A stretch of 64,000 nucleotides of DNA. Origin: Acinetobacter larvae (GTDB lineage: Bacteria; Pseudomonadota; Gammaproteobacteria; Pseudomonadales; Moraxellaceae). The translations under genes were made by a program, and so were the position numbers. How positions within the stretch are numbered: the stretch's first letter is position 1; each line of letters opens with the position of its first letter. The notes beneath the pieces are model-generated. The model was given only the letters and a program-made list of their open reading frames with translations, made no database searches and was not told the DNA's origin. Location of the stretch: assembly GCF_001704115.1 (NCBI RefSeq), contig NZ_CP016895.1:1674001-1738000 (forward strand), in the 5' to 3' direction. Shown here piece after piece: positions 7,905 through 17,291 of the stretch.

Positions 7905-9302
7905 ATGGCAGTTACAGATCAACATCCGCAGTATGCTGCGACTAAAAAAAGCTGGCAAATTATGCAGGATGCGAGTTCTGTAGCTGGTGAAGATACGATT
8001 AAATTGGCAACTACAACCTACCTGCCAAAATCCGCAGGAATGATAGAGGCTGAGCGCCAGGATATCTTAAACCGCAGTATTTACGATGGGTATTTGATGC
8101 GTGCTCAGTATCCATTATGGGTACAAGACTCATTGCGTACAATGATTGGTCTAGTATCTAAGCTCACACCAGATATTCAGATCAAAAGCCCATTACTGGC
8201 GCACCTAGAGCAAAATGCCACAAGTGATGGCTTTGGACTTAAGCAGCTGCTCATACGGGTGGTGGATCAAGTGCTTCGGTCTGGGCGTTGCGGGATTTAT
8301 ATTGATGTTGATGATCAGGGCAAGCCTTACTTTGCCCTATACGATGCGCTATCAATTATAAACTGGAAGGAAAACAGTGTAGGTGGTCGCCGTGATCTGA
8401 ACTTAGTGGTGCTCGAGGAGCAATACAACAATAGTGAAGATGAGTTTGGTCATAACACCAGGACAGTACGCCGTGTATTAAAACTGGTCAATGGTGAGCT
8501 GGTTGTTCAGCTTTATGACGGCGATACAATTGAAGATAAAACCCCGTCGATTGGTGATAAAAGACTTAATTTCACCTTGTTTGTATTTGTGGGTGCCACG
8601 GATAACTCGCCCGATGTTGGTACGATTCCTCTATTAACCATGGCTAAGGCTGCGATCAAGTATTATCAATTGTCAGCAGATTACTTCCAGTCACTACACC
8701 ACACGGCGCATCCTCAACCATGGATTAGCAATATGAATGGTGATGATGGTGGTGACTTAAGTGTGACTGGTCCAATGGCGACTTGGCTATTACCCAAGGA
8801 TTCGACATGCGGGTATCTCGAAATTAATGGCGTGGGTATTGATAAAACCAAAGCCGAAATGGATGCTCAAAAGAATGCCGCATTAGAAGCGGGTGCCAAG
8901 GTTATCGATACCAACTCGCAAGAGTCGGGTGAGGCACGCCGTGCGCGTCAGGATGATCAGCATGCGAGTTTGCATAGCATTGTGACCTGTGCAGCTGAAG
9001 CCATTGAGCAGGCACTTAAATACGCAGCTCAGTGGCTTGGACTAAATCCCGATGATTGTGTATTCACAGTTAAGCCTGAGTTCTCAAATAAATCCTATGA
9101 CATTGAGCTTGCTAAGCAATTGCTCGAAGGCGCATTGGCGAGTCGAAACGCATTCCAAACCTACTGGGAGTACTTGGCGACTGGCAAGATGCCTGAACGA
9201 GACTACAAGGAAGAATTGGAGTTGGTTGAGCAAGAGATAGCTTCAAGACCTAACGGCGGATATATTCCATTTCAGGATGTAGATGATGAGCAATCAGGTT
9301 GA
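7905..9302 (+). CDS. Portal protein, DUF4055 family
   Basis: 465 aa. Size, position after TerL and recognisable blocks (RSGRCGIYIDVD, KYYQLSADYFQSLHHTAHPQPW, ESGEARRARQDDQ) match DUF4055 portals. It forms the dodecameric vertex ring through which TerL packages DNA. Its 3' end overlaps the MuF gene by 20 bases. Confidence 0.88.
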   Translation: MAVTDQHPQYAATKKSWQIMQDASSVAGEDTIKLATTTYLPKSAGMIEAERQDILNRSIYDGYLMRAQYPLWVQDSLRTMIGLVSKLTPDIQIKSPLLAHLEQNATSDGFGLKQLLIRVVDQVLRSGRCGIYIDVDDQGKPYFALYDALSIINWKENSVGGRRDLNLVVLEEQYNNSEDEFGHNTRTVRRVLKLVNGELVVQLYDGDTIEDKTPSIGDKRLNFTLFVFVGATDNSPDVGTIPLLTMAKAAIKYYQLSADYFQSLHHTAHPQPWISNMNGDDGGDLSVTGPMATWLLPKDSTCGYLEINGVGIDKTKAEMDAQKNAALEAGAKVIDTNSQESGEARRARQDDQHASLHSIVTCAAEAIEQALKYAAQWLGLNPDDCVFTVKPEFSNKSYDIELAKQLLEGALASRNAFQTYWEYLATGKMPERDYKEELELVEQEIASRPNGGYIPFQDVDDEQSG

Positions 9303-10392
9303 CCAAGCGTTAATTGATGCTTTAACGCAGCACAATACATACTTGCAGAGATTGTCAACCACAGCGGTTATGGCGTTGCTACAAAAGTTTGATCAAGTAT
9401 CTTTGCAGATGCTTCGTATATTACGCGATCAACTTGAAGAATTGAGCGAACCTGAACTTGTGGCTTTATCTGGTGCACGCTACACCACACCACAATTAAA
9501 GGAGTTGCAAGGCACTTTAAAAGCATGGCAGCAATCGATCAGTGAATCGTTACCTGAGCTTTTTACTGAGTCAGCGATAGGTTTAGCTGCCTATGAAGTG
9601 GCGTACATTTACAAGCTGGCAAACAAGAAAGCACCAGCAATAACAGGAGAGTCGCAGTTCAAAAAGGCGAATAAGGTGCCGTATGTTGGTGGTAAGTTAT
9701 TGTCTTATATGTTCCCTGATGTTGCTCAAGATTTAAGAGATAAGGTTGAGCGAACCATACGTGATGGGATTAGTAATGGGCAAACCAATCAGCAGATCAT
9801 TCAGCGGATTAAAGGCACCAAGAAATTAAACTATTCAGATGGTTTACTCGATAAAACTCGCACAGTGATTGATTCTGAAGTTCGCACGGCGCGGGCACAT
9901 TTAAGCTCAGAGGTTTATCTTGATACATGGAAAGCCCTAGGCTTTGAGTACACCAAGGATGTAGCAACGTTAGATGGTCGTACTACGCCGTTATGCGCTA
10001 GTCGTGATGGTCGTGTACAAAAGCTTGGAGAGGGGCATCAAAAGCCGCCGTATCACTATCGTTGTCGGACTGTGCAAGTCGGCTGTGATGCTGACGGAGA
10101 TCTAAGTGGTGTACGTCCTTTTGTTGCTGATGATCGATCTGTTAAGAACATCCCTAAAGATGAACGTGCAGATAAGATTGGGCAAACAGATGCAAATACG
10201 ACCTATAAGCAATGGTTTGATCGTCAAAGTGTTGAGTATCAAAAGAATTGGCTTGGTCCAAAGAGATACGAGCTATACAAAAAAGGCGATTATCCAATTG
10301 ATCGTTTTATTGATCCACTGACTGGGCGAAAATTTACGTTAAGTGAACTTCGAGATATGGATGAGCAAACATTTAAGGATCTGGGATTGTGA
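9283..10392 (+). CDS. Head morphogenesis protein, MuF family
   Basis: 369 aa. The C-terminal half contains the MuF signature: TLDGRTTPLCASRDG, then PPYHYRCRTVQVG. It binds the portal and is usually a minor capsid or injection protein. The start overlaps the portal gene. An ATG two bases further on (second M) is equally possible. Confidence 0.85.
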   Translation: MMSNQVDQALIDALTQHNTYLQRLSTTAVMALLQKFDQVSLQMLRILRDQLEELSEPELVALSGARYTTPQLKELQGTLKAWQQSISESLPELFTESAIGLAAYEVAYIYKLANKKAPAITGESQFKKANKVPYVGGKLLSYMFPDVAQDLRDKVERTIRDGISNGQTNQQIIQRIKGTKKLNYSDGLLDKTRTVIDSEVRTARAHLSSEVYLDTWKALGFEYTKDVATLDGRTTPLCASRDGRVQKLGEGHQKPPYHYRCRTVQVGCDADGDLSGVRPFVADDRSVKNIPKDERADKIGQTDANTTYKQWFDRQSVEYQKNWLGPKRYELYKKGDYPIDRFIDPLTGRKFTLSELRDMDEQTFKDLGL

Positions 10393-10427
10393 AGTATAAT
10401 TATCAAAAGATAAGGGTTATTACTTCA

Positions 10428-10811
10428 ATGAAATATTTAATTTTAGTTTTAGGGGTGTTATGCTCAACTAGTAGCCTTGCTACCTTAAGTCAAAAGATTT
10501 TTGAAAGTAGGTATTATGACCTTTTGAATATTTATATAAGAGCAAAATCAAATAGTAATGGAATATATAAGTATGTAGATGGAAGAGAGGTCAACCCAGA
10601 GACTAGGTTCAAAACGCAGGCTGAGCGAGATTGTTTAATGTGGAAAGCTGCTAAGAATTATGCAACTTATGTCCTTGAAAACTTTGATAGATATGAAATT
10701 GCTGTCAAAGATAATATGCCATTATTTGAGAAAACAACTAAGCAAGAATGGAATACAGGTTTGAAAGATATAAATCGTAAATTACATGACCCAAGGAATA
10801 AATGCTATTAA
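10428..10811 (+). CDS. Small exported protein, cargo gene
   Basis: 127 aa from MKYLILVLGVLC, a clear signal peptide ending near SSLA. The mature part is hydrophilic with two cysteines (CLMWKAAKNYA and a C-terminal NKCY). AT-rich, without the CGCCGT hexamer common around it, and closed off by a terminator. Probably a lysogenic-conversion or moron gene inserted between MuF and scaffold. A GTG at 10389 would add 13 residues. Confidence 0.65.
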   Translation: MKYLILVLGVLCSTSSLATLSQKIFESRYYDLLNIYIRAKSNSNGIYKYVDGREVNPETRFKTQAERDCLMWKAAKNYATYVLENFDRYEIAVKDNMPLFEKTTKQEWNTGLKDINRKLHDPRNKCY

Positions 10812-10825
10812 CTGAACAAAAGATG

Positions 10826-10846
10826 ACCGCCGAAAGGCGGTTTTTT
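10826..10846 (+). terminator. Intrinsic terminator
   Basis: ACCGCC-GAAA-GGCGGT followed by a T-run. Nearly the same element recurs at 36902 and 39753. Confidence 0.85.
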
Positions 10847-10911
10847 ATTGCCCAAAGCAAAGCCAAGGGCACCAACAAAATCCGCTAGGCGGTTATTCAA
10901 GGAATATCAAA

Positions 10912-11637
10912 ATGCCGGATCAAATCGATCTAAACAGTCCAGAAGTACAAGCAGCCATTCAAAAGGCAGTAGATGAGCAAGTGCAAGGCTTAAAAGCTAA
11001 GAATGGTGAGCTTATCCAAACCAACAAAGACCTTAAAGATGAATTAAGCGGGATTAAGTCCCAGCTTGATGGTGTTGATCTGACAGCAGTCAAGGACTTG
11101 CTGAATAAGGCGGGTCAGGATGAAGAATCAAAACTCATTGCCGAGGGCAAGATTGATGAAGTCATTCAGAAACGTACTGAAAAGATGCGCCAAGACCACG
11201 AAAAGCAAGTGAATGCTTTAACTGAAAAGGCAGCTAAAGCAGAAGCCTATGCCAATCAGTTTAAACAATCGGTGGTCAAAGGGCAGATTGCCCAAGCCTT
11301 TAGCGGTATTGGTGGTCTAGCTGAAGCTACAGATGATGTCACGGCGTTGGCATTGTCTCAGTTTGCCCTCGATGAGAATGGCAATGCGGTCATGATAGGT
11401 GCAGATGGTGAGCCAATCATTGGTAAAGATGGGACCAACCCATTAAGTCCTAAAGAATGGGTGGAAAACCTTAAGGAAAACAAGCCTTACTTCTTCCCAC
11501 GCGCGAATGGAACGAATGCACCTGGTTCTGGCACCACAGTTAAAAAGTGGTCTGACTACTCAGAATTAGAGCGAGCTGCAATTGCTCGCGACAATCCAAA
11601 CCAATTTCAACAGTTATTAAAGACAAAGGATAATTAA
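10912..11637 (+). CDS. Phage scaffolding protein
   Basis: 241 aa, acidic, with a long N-terminal coiled coil (about residues 10-130, many E/K/Q heptads) and a C-terminal basic segment near KKWSDYSELERAA. Such proteins occupy the slot just before the major capsid gene and guide procapsid assembly. Only 1 base separates it from the capsid gene. Confidence 0.8.
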   Translation: MPDQIDLNSPEVQAAIQKAVDEQVQGLKAKNGELIQTNKDLKDELSGIKSQLDGVDLTAVKDLLNKAGQDEESKLIAEGKIDEVIQKRTEKMRQDHEKQVNALTEKAAKAEAYANQFKQSVVKGQIAQAFSGIGGLAEATDDVTALALSQFALDENGNAVMIGADGEPIIGKDGTNPLSPKEWVENLKENKPYFFPRANGTNAPGSGTTVKKWSDYSELERAAIARDNPNQFQQLLKTKDN

Positions 11638-11638
11638 T

Positions 11639-12604
11639 ATGCCTGCAACTCGTTTAGCAGATATCTTCGTTGGTGATTACTATCAAACTTTACAGCCAGT
11701 AAATTCACCCGAAAAAACCGCCGTGTACCAATCTGGCATCATCGCAAAGAATGATGCTTTAGATGCTGTTGCCAGTAATGGTCAAGGCACCTCAACGATT
11801 TCTTATTGGCAGGATTTGGATGCCAATGAGGAAGCCAACATCACCACGGATGATCCTGATCAAAAGGGTAAAGTTGGTAAAGCAACTCAAGGTACCATGC
11901 GTGCACGTACGCTTTATTTGAACAAACCTTATGGGACCACTGACTTAACAACCGAACTTGCCAACAGTGAGCCAATGCAGCACATCCGCAATCGCTATGG
12001 TAAATACTGGGAACGTCAATGGCAGCGTTACTTGCTTGGTGCAGCACGCGGTGTAATTGCATCTAATATTGCCAATGATGGTGGTGATATGGTCATTGAT
12101 GCTGGTGCCGCAATGACGGCAACTGCCATGCAGGATGCAGCATTTACTGCAGGTGATGCAGCTGACCAATTCTCAGCGATTGGTGTGCACTCTGTAGTCA
12201 TGAAGCAAATGGTGCAGAAAGACTTGATCGAGTACATCAAAGACTCGCAGGGTAACGTCATTTTAACCACTTATCTTGGGAAGCCTATCTTTATGGATGA
12301 TGGTTTGACCTATGGTACTGGTAAGTATTTATCAATGTTCTTCGGCTCGGGTGCATTTGGTTACGGCGAAGGAACTCCAACCAATCCTGTAGAAGTTCAA
12401 CGCGATGCCTTGGGTGGTAATGGTGGTGGTGCTGAAATCATCGTGGAGCGCAAGACATATATCTTGCAGCCTGCTGGTTTTTCTTGGATTGGTGAAGATG
12501 ATCCAAATAAAACACCAACTATTGCTCAGTTCTCTGATCCTGCCAATTGGAAACGCGAATTTGATCGTAAATTGGTGCCATTCGCAGCCGTTATCAGCGG
12601 TTAA
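11639..12604 (+). CDS. Major capsid protein
   Basis: 321 aa. Position after the scaffold, size, and blocks such as RARTLYLNKPYGTTDLTTELA, IGVHSVVMKQMVQKDLIEYI and IVERKTYILQPAGFSW are typical of HK97-fold coat proteins. It is not related in an obvious way to the DUF2184 capsid of prophage B. Confidence 0.88.
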   Translation: MPATRLADIFVGDYYQTLQPVNSPEKTAVYQSGIIAKNDALDAVASNGQGTSTISYWQDLDANEEANITTDDPDQKGKVGKATQGTMRARTLYLNKPYGTTDLTTELANSEPMQHIRNRYGKYWERQWQRYLLGAARGVIASNIANDGGDMVIDAGAAMTATAMQDAAFTAGDAADQFSAIGVHSVVMKQMVQKDLIEYIKDSQGNVILTTYLGKPIFMDDGLTYGTGKYLSMFFGSGAFGYGEGTPTNPVEVQRDALGGNGGGAEIIVERKTYILQPAGFSWIGEDDPNKTPTIAQFSDPANWKREFDRKLVPFAAVISG

Positions 12605-12610
12605 GCCATA

Positions 12611-12630
12611 GGGGCGAAAGCCCCATTTTA
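12611..12630 (+). terminator. Weak terminator-like hairpin after capsid gene
   Basis: GGGGC-GAAA-GCCCC followed by ATTTTA. The short T-run suggests partial termination or mRNA 3'-end protection. Confidence 0.45.
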
Positions 12631-12643
12631 GGAGATAAAACAC

Positions 12644-13057
12644 ATGACTATTGTTGTGTATTCAGATGCTGATATCGAAAAGGTTCAAGGCATTACATAT
12701 CGCAAGTTAGATGATTTTTTCGGTGCTGTCTCAGGTGCGACTGCTGTATTTATTGATGGTGATGATCCAGAAATTAAACAGGCTTATGAGTCTGCAAAAA
12801 TTAAGATTTTAGATGAATTACCTACCAGTGCTCAGCCACCTAATGGGAGTAGTACCGTGAATTGGGCTGATATCCAAGGCAAACCTAGTTTTCTAGAACT
12901 GGGCACCACGGCTACCACTGCTGCAAAAGGCGATCACGATCATGCGATTAAAGCGCACACAGCAAGTGGTTTGGCTGCTGCAACCAATTTGCAGAACTTT
13001 GCTCAAGCATTGTCTGCACGTACAAAAGCATTAGAAGATAAGCAAACTGCAGGTTAA
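12644..13057 (+). CDS. Head-fibre-like or capsid decoration protein
   Basis: 137 aa. The C-terminal half has VNWADIQGKPSFLELGTTAT then GDHDHAI, a motif typical of phage fibre or decoration proteins (W.DI.GKP..H.H). Its place between capsid and head-tail connector genes suggests a capsid-surface protein. Inferred from motif and position only. Confidence 0.55.
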   Translation: MTIVVYSDADIEKVQGITYRKLDDFFGAVSGATAVFIDGDDPEIKQAYESAKIKILDELPTSAQPPNGSSTVNWADIQGKPSFLELGTTATTAAKGDHDHAIKAHTASGLAAATNLQNFAQALSARTKALEDKQTAG

Positions 13058-13061
13058 AAAT

Positions 13062-13439
13062 ATGAGCTTTATCACCACACAAGAAGCAGAACAGAATATT
13101 GATGGCTTTTCCGCTTTGTCTGAGCGTGATAAGGCTCAATATATTAAGAAGAGCGCAGCGTATTTAATCGCCCGCAATGTTAAGCCGTATGATGATGTGG
13201 AAGAAGTGCCGGAGCCACTTAAAGATGCATCGTATGAAATCATCAAAGGCATTATGGCTGGCGAGTTATACATCAATAAAGAACCGGCATTAAAGCGCAA
13301 AAGAGTGAAGGCAGAGGTTGAATCTGAAAAGGAATATCAGGATGGTGCCGTAGCAATTAGTGCAACCGAGCAGTACATTCTTGATCTAATCAAGCCATTC
13401 ACCAAGAAAAGTGCTATACAGTTTTTGCGGAGAATATAA
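13062..13439 (+). CDS. Head-tail connector (adaptor) protein
   Basis: 125 aa, mainly helical, starting with an N-terminal ..EAEQNIDGFSALSERDKAQY segment seen in DnaT-like/gp6-type adaptors. Position between capsid and stopper genes fits the adaptor that docks on the portal. Its stop overlaps the next ATG (TAATG). Confidence 0.65.
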   Translation: MSFITTQEAEQNIDGFSALSERDKAQYIKKSAAYLIARNVKPYDDVEEVPEPLKDASYEIIKGIMAGELYINKEPALKRKRVKAEVESEKEYQDGAVAISATEQYILDLIKPFTKKSAIQFLRRI

Positions 13440-13816
13440 TGGGTCTACGCGATGAAATCCAAGCAGATATTGCAGAAGCATTTAGTGATGATTTAGCCGA
13501 CGCCGTGCACCAATTTACTTGCATCAAAATCATCTACTCCGGTGACTTTGATTTCGCAACTCAGACATATGAGCATCAAGAAGATGCTTCATACACAGGC
13601 AGAGGCGTCCTATTCGGCTCATATCAGCGCGACTTAGTGAAGCCGACAGATTATGAAGTGACAGACTCAAAAGCTACTGTGCTGCAAAATGAAGTCACAG
13701 CGGTACCGCAGATCAATGATGTGTGGGAAACGGCGAAAGGGCAGTTTAAAGTTATTGACATCGGTGCAGATCCGGTGGGTGTGACTTGGAAAGTGCAGCT
13801 ACGGAAAGTTAGTTAA
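13439..13816 (+). CDS. Head closure (stopper) protein
   Basis: 125 aa with beta-rich blocks (GRGVLFGSY then PQINDVWETAKGQFKVIDIG), the usual pattern of the stopper that caps the connector. Overlaps the adaptor stop by 1 base. The assignment is by position and shape rather than a signature motif. Confidence 0.6.
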   Translation: MGLRDEIQADIAEAFSDDLADAVHQFTCIKIIYSGDFDFATQTYEHQEDASYTGRGVLFGSYQRDLVKPTDYEVTDSKATVLQNEVTAVPQINDVWETAKGQFKVIDIGADPVGVTWKVQLRKVS

Positions 13817-13873
13817 ATTAATAGCTTATTTTTATTGCGTAAATTAACATCCCTTTAAATTTTAGGGGGATTT

Positions 13874-14476
13874 ATGGCTAGTGAAAATTTAAAAGAAAAA
13901 GTATTCATTGCTGCAGGTTGGTTGATTTTATTTGCAGCTATTTACTTCGTGATAGGTATTTTCTTAATCACTAATGGTGTGAGCTTTGAGGGGAAAAAGG
14001 TTTATGAGCTTCTTAAAGATACCTTGACTTTGGCTGCATCCTTTCTTGCGCCAGTTGCTGCATTTGTTCTTTTTAATGATTGGAGATTAGAGCACTCTTT
14101 AATTAGTAATGAAAAGTTTAGCATGATAATTCGCGATAAGGTTACAGATCTTGAAATCTTATCTTTTCATTGTTTCCCCTCAGTTGAAGAAAGTGAGGAC
14201 TCATTTAAGAAAAAACAAGACGAGTATATTAACTTGCTGGCTGAAATTAGAAGTCTTGCATTAAGATTAAAAGGGGTTAACAGGAGGGCTCTACAATTAA
14301 AAGAGAATCTCTATACTCTTAATATGGTTGCATCTAGGTTATTAAAGTCACAAGGTAAAAATTTTAAAAAACATAGAAACCCAGTCCAATATAGTGATGA
14401 CATTGGAGGTGAGGTCATGCAGGAGCATTTTGAATTACTTTCGATCGTAAAGAAGATTGAGATTCTGCATGTTTAA
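13874..14476 (+). CDS. Membrane protein, cargo gene in the connector module
   Basis: 200 aa. Two transmembrane helices (about residues 12-34 and 52-66) are followed by a cytoplasmic coiled-coil-like tail. AT-rich, with no CGCCGT hexamers, and placed between two structural genes, all signs of a moron. A superinfection-exclusion role is possible but unproven. Strong upstream GGGGG Shine-Dalgarno. Confidence 0.7.
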   Translation: MASENLKEKVFIAAGWLILFAAIYFVIGIFLITNGVSFEGKKVYELLKDTLTLAASFLAPVAAFVLFNDWRLEHSLISNEKFSMIIRDKVTDLEILSFHCFPSVEESEDSFKKKQDEYINLLAEIRSLALRLKGVNRRALQLKENLYTLNMVASRLLKSQGKNFKKHRNPVQYSDDIGGEVMQEHFELLSIVKKIEILHV

Positions 14477-14511
14477 TGGTGCGTAACTTCAAATAATACA
14501 GGTGATTGATT

Positions 14512-14904
14512 ATGTCTTGGAAAAACCCACCTACCAACTTTGCTCTACAGATTCTCAAAGACGGCGATGAGCACTTACGCCGTGTATCGGCTGAAATGCT
14601 GCAGGGTGTGATTTTGGCGAGTCCAGTAGATGAAGGTGGCTTTAGATGCAATCACAGAGTTACCGTTAATCAAACAACCACTGAAACTGTTCCTAGTAAT
14701 GGAAATAAAGCACCTAAAGGGACACTAGATCAGCAAACATTTAATGACGGTGCCAAAGAGATATTGCAAGCCAAGATTGGTGATACTGTCTACATTCAAA
14801 ACAATCTGCCTTATGCACTGCGTCTAGAAAATGGCTGGTCACAACAAGCACCATCGGGCATTTATGCACTCACATTTTTATCAGTTGCGAGTAAGTACAA
14901 ATGA
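14512..14904 (+). CDS. Neck / tail completion protein, HK97 gp10-like
   Basis: 130 aa from the ATG at 14512, six bases after AGGTGA. The layout (helical N-terminus, ASPVDEGGFRCNHRV then YIQNNLPYALRLENGWS) is typical of gp10-type neck proteins. Overlaps the tail terminator gene by ATGA. Confidence 0.65.
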   Translation: MSWKNPPTNFALQILKDGDEHLRRVSAEMLQGVILASPVDEGGFRCNHRVTVNQTTTETVPSNGNKAPKGTLDQQTFNDGAKEILQAKIGDTVYIQNNLPYALRLENGWSQQAPSGIYALTFLSVASKYK

Positions 14905-15308
14905 AATTAAGCGATGCTGAGCAAATCATCTATGGGCATATCGGGCAGTTTGACGGCGTAGAGAAAGATAACTTGCGATTGATGAATCAATTGAACCGGA
15001 ATGGTACACCGTTTAAAGCGCCAGCAAATAAGCCATGGTGTCGAGTAACAATTCAATACGCTGATAGTCAAATTGCTGGTATTGCTAATGAGCTTTGCAT
15101 TCGCGATATAGGTTTTATCAATGTGCAATGCTTTACGCCGTTGAATACTGGCACGACTGAAATGACAAAGCTGTGTGATCAGTGGCGTGCATTCTTGCAA
15201 TCATTCACGGCGGATCGTTTAGAGATCTACAAGGTCCATGCACCACAAGACATCGATGATAAAGATTTTTACGCTAAAATAATCAGAGCTGAATTTCGAG
15301 TGAATTAA
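14901..15308 (+). CDS. Tail terminator protein, DUF4128-like
   Basis: 135 aa. Matches the small tail-terminator family by size, by the pattern WCRVTIQYADSQ..IGFINVQCFTP and by its place between neck and tube genes. The ring it forms caps the tail tube at the head-proximal end. Confidence 0.7.
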   Translation: MKLSDAEQIIYGHIGQFDGVEKDNLRLMNQLNRNGTPFKAPANKPWCRVTIQYADSQIAGIANELCIRDIGFINVQCFTPLNTGTTEMTKLCDQWRAFLQSFTADRLEIYKVHAPQDIDDKDFYAKIIRAEFRVN

Positions 15309-15309
15309 T

Positions 15310-15528
15310 ATGCCTTTTAACCAAACACTAGAAGAAATAGAGTTTAAACGCCAAGAGCTTGAGCGCCATCTGGCTAATGTGGTCGGTCGTGAATTAGCCC
15401 AATGGCAGCGTGATAATGGGCTTTGCGTACTTGATGTGGGTGTTCGATTAGCGAATGTCTCCTGCATTGGTGGACCAAAACAGAACATCGTAACGAGCGT
15501 AAGTGTAGAACTCGACTACAAGCCGTAA
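15310..15528 (+). CDS. Small hypothetical tail-module protein
   Basis: 72 aa, one base after the tail terminator stop. The N-terminal helix (LEEIEFKRQELERHLA) is followed by a beta-like segment. Function unknown, possibly a tail assembly accessory. Confidence 0.55.
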   Translation: MPFNQTLEEIEFKRQELERHLANVVGRELAQWQRDNGLCVLDVGVRLANVSCIGGPKQNIVTSVSVELDYKP

Positions 15529-15559
15529 TTACCCAACAAATCCGATCTACTTCTAACCA

Positions 15560-15586
15560 AACCTGTCCATAGCGACAGGTTTTTTT
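15560..15586 (+). terminator. Intrinsic terminator
   Basis: AACCTGTC/GACAGGTT stem followed by seven T. Confidence 0.85.
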
Positions 15587-15705
15587 ATGCCTGAATTTTC
15601 TGTTTACCACTGGCTAGGGTAGCTCCTGAACTGAAGATGGTCGTTTCGGCACTCATTGCATCTTCTTGCCAATGTTCTTTTTCTATGAGTGTCTGGAGCA
15701 TATCA

Positions 15706-16248
15706 ATGAATGCAATCGTAAAAATTGAAGGTCAAACCCCTTTTATTGAGGTTGAATTAAATGGGAAGGTGCAGTTTGGTGTTAATGCTCGCGACCTACA
15801 CCGCTGGCTTGAGAGTAAGCAGGATTTTTCAACATGGATAAAAAGACGAATTGCTAAGTACAAATTTCAAGAAAACATGGACTACCTGATCCATCAAGTG
15901 GTGGAGCAGGGTGTTAGTGGGGCAAAGCATAAAACAGAATACTTACTTACTGTAGATATGGCTAAAGAGTTGTCCATGGTTGAGTGTACGGATCGTGGGC
16001 GTGAAGTACGTCTTTACTATATTGAGCAGGAGGAATTGGCTCGTCAGCTTAAAGACGGAATGCAGGTGCGAATTGGTAAGCTTTCAGCGCAAGTTGATCT
16101 GATGACACAGTGTTTGTCTGAAGCAGGGCGTTTCCTTTCAGTTAATGGTAAGCAAACTAAGCCAGCCATGCTTAAAGAATTGGATGAGCTGATTAAAAAA
16201 GCCCAGCCACAGTTAGACTTCAAAGAGAATGATGAAGATGAATCTTAA
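15706..16248 (+). CDS. Phage antirepressor, AntA/AntB family
   Basis: 180 aa from the ATG at 15706, eight bases after GGAG. The N-terminal half (VNARDLHRWLESKQDFSTWI, FQENMDYLI, KTEYLLTVDMAKELSMVE) is the AntA/AntB domain. The C-terminal part is a helical, acidic tail. Antirepressors bind and block prophage repressors. This one sits unexpectedly inside the tail module between two terminators, so it may have its own control. Confidence 0.85.
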   Translation: MNAIVKIEGQTPFIEVELNGKVQFGVNARDLHRWLESKQDFSTWIKRRIAKYKFQENMDYLIHQVVEQGVSGAKHKTEYLLTVDMAKELSMVECTDRGREVRLYYIEQEELARQLKDGMQVRIGKLSAQVDLMTQCLSEAGRFLSVNGKQTKPAMLKELDELIKKAQPQLDFKENDEDES

Positions 16249-16288
16249 AAGGGTAGCATTTTAAATGTCACCCAAATAAATCCCACCC

Positions 16289-16310
16289 ACCTCCTTAGCG
16301 GAGGTTTTTT
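16289..16310 (+). terminator. Intrinsic terminator
   Basis: ACCTCC-TTAGC-GGAGGT followed by six T, immediately upstream of the tail tube gene. Confidence 0.8.
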
Positions 16311-16333
16311 ACATCCAAAATAAGGAGGATGCC

Positions 16334-17251
16334 ATGTCGAGTGGCGCTAAAATTCGTCTCTACTATGCAGAGGAAGAGACGCCAGAAAATTTACCTGCTG
16401 CACCCATTTGGAAAACTGTACGCCGTGTAACTGATGGTTTGTCGGAATCTGTCACCACGGAGACATCGAATAGTGTTGCAGATACACGTTTCCGCCAAGG
16501 CGGTGTTGCTACGGAAGCGGAAATCACTGGGTCATTAGAAGTTGAACTTGCGGTTGGGCTGTTTGATGACTTCTGGTCCGCTGTTGCAATGAATGAATGG
16601 ACCAGTGATTCGCTTGAATTTGGTGGCAATGTTCGCAAAACCTTTACCTTTGTGAAGTTGTTTGAAGATATTGGTCAAGTCTTTATTTATCGCGGCATTC
16701 GCATTGGTGAAGCTGGTCTATCTATTGCGACAACCGGAAAAATTACGGCGACATTTGGTCTTGTTGGTACCGTCTTTGAGCGAACTACAACAAATCCAGT
16801 TGTTGATCCATTACCAGTGCCAGACGTTGTGCTTGCATCTGCAATCAATGTTGGTGATTTAAAAGTTAACGGCGAGACCGTTGTTGGCTCGGCTTGCATG
16901 CAGTCGCTAGAATTATCAATCAATAACAACTATGAAGCTGTACGCTGTATTGGTTCGAAAAAACTCACAGCAACAACGTATTTAGAGAAAATTGTTGATA
17001 TTACCGCGAATACACAATATGCATTCTCAGCTCAGTCCGCATCATATTTAGATTTCGTAAAAACGCGAGATACGATGCCGCTTGAATTTTCTATCGAAGA
17101 TAGCAAAGGCAATGGTTATGCATTTGAGTTCCCACAACTTGAAGTATCTGAAGCGAACCATCCTGATGGCGGTGGTGATGACATGATTACACTGGATGTA
17201 AATTTCAATCATATTGAAGTTTCACCAAAAATCACTCGCGTTATTGTTTAA
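16334..17251 (+). CDS. Major tail tube protein
   Basis: 305 aa. The N-terminal domain has the tube signature LSESVTTETSNSVADTRFR...EITGSLEVEL and GKITATFGLVG. A C-terminal beta domain contains MQSLELSINNNYEAVRCIG. Matches the phage tail-tube family 2. It precedes the tail assembly chaperones, as expected. Confidence 0.85.
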   Translation: MSSGAKIRLYYAEEETPENLPAAPIWKTVRRVTDGLSESVTTETSNSVADTRFRQGGVATEAEITGSLEVELAVGLFDDFWSAVAMNEWTSDSLEFGGNVRKTFTFVKLFEDIGQVFIYRGIRIGEAGLSIATTGKITATFGLVGTVFERTTTNPVVDPLPVPDVVLASAINVGDLKVNGETVVGSACMQSLELSINNNYEAVRCIGSKKLTATTYLEKIVDITANTQYAFSAQSASYLDFVKTRDTMPLEFSIEDSKGNGYAFEFPQLEVSEANHPDGGGDDMITLDVNFNHIEVSPKITRVIV

Positions 17252-17254
17252 GAA

Positions 17255-17279
17255 AGCCGCCTACGGGCGGTATATTTTT
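17255..17279 (+). terminator. Terminator-like hairpin after tail tube gene
   Basis: GCCGCC-TAC-GGGCGG followed by TATATTTTT. Confidence 0.6.
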
Positions 17280-17291
17280 GGAATATGAAAA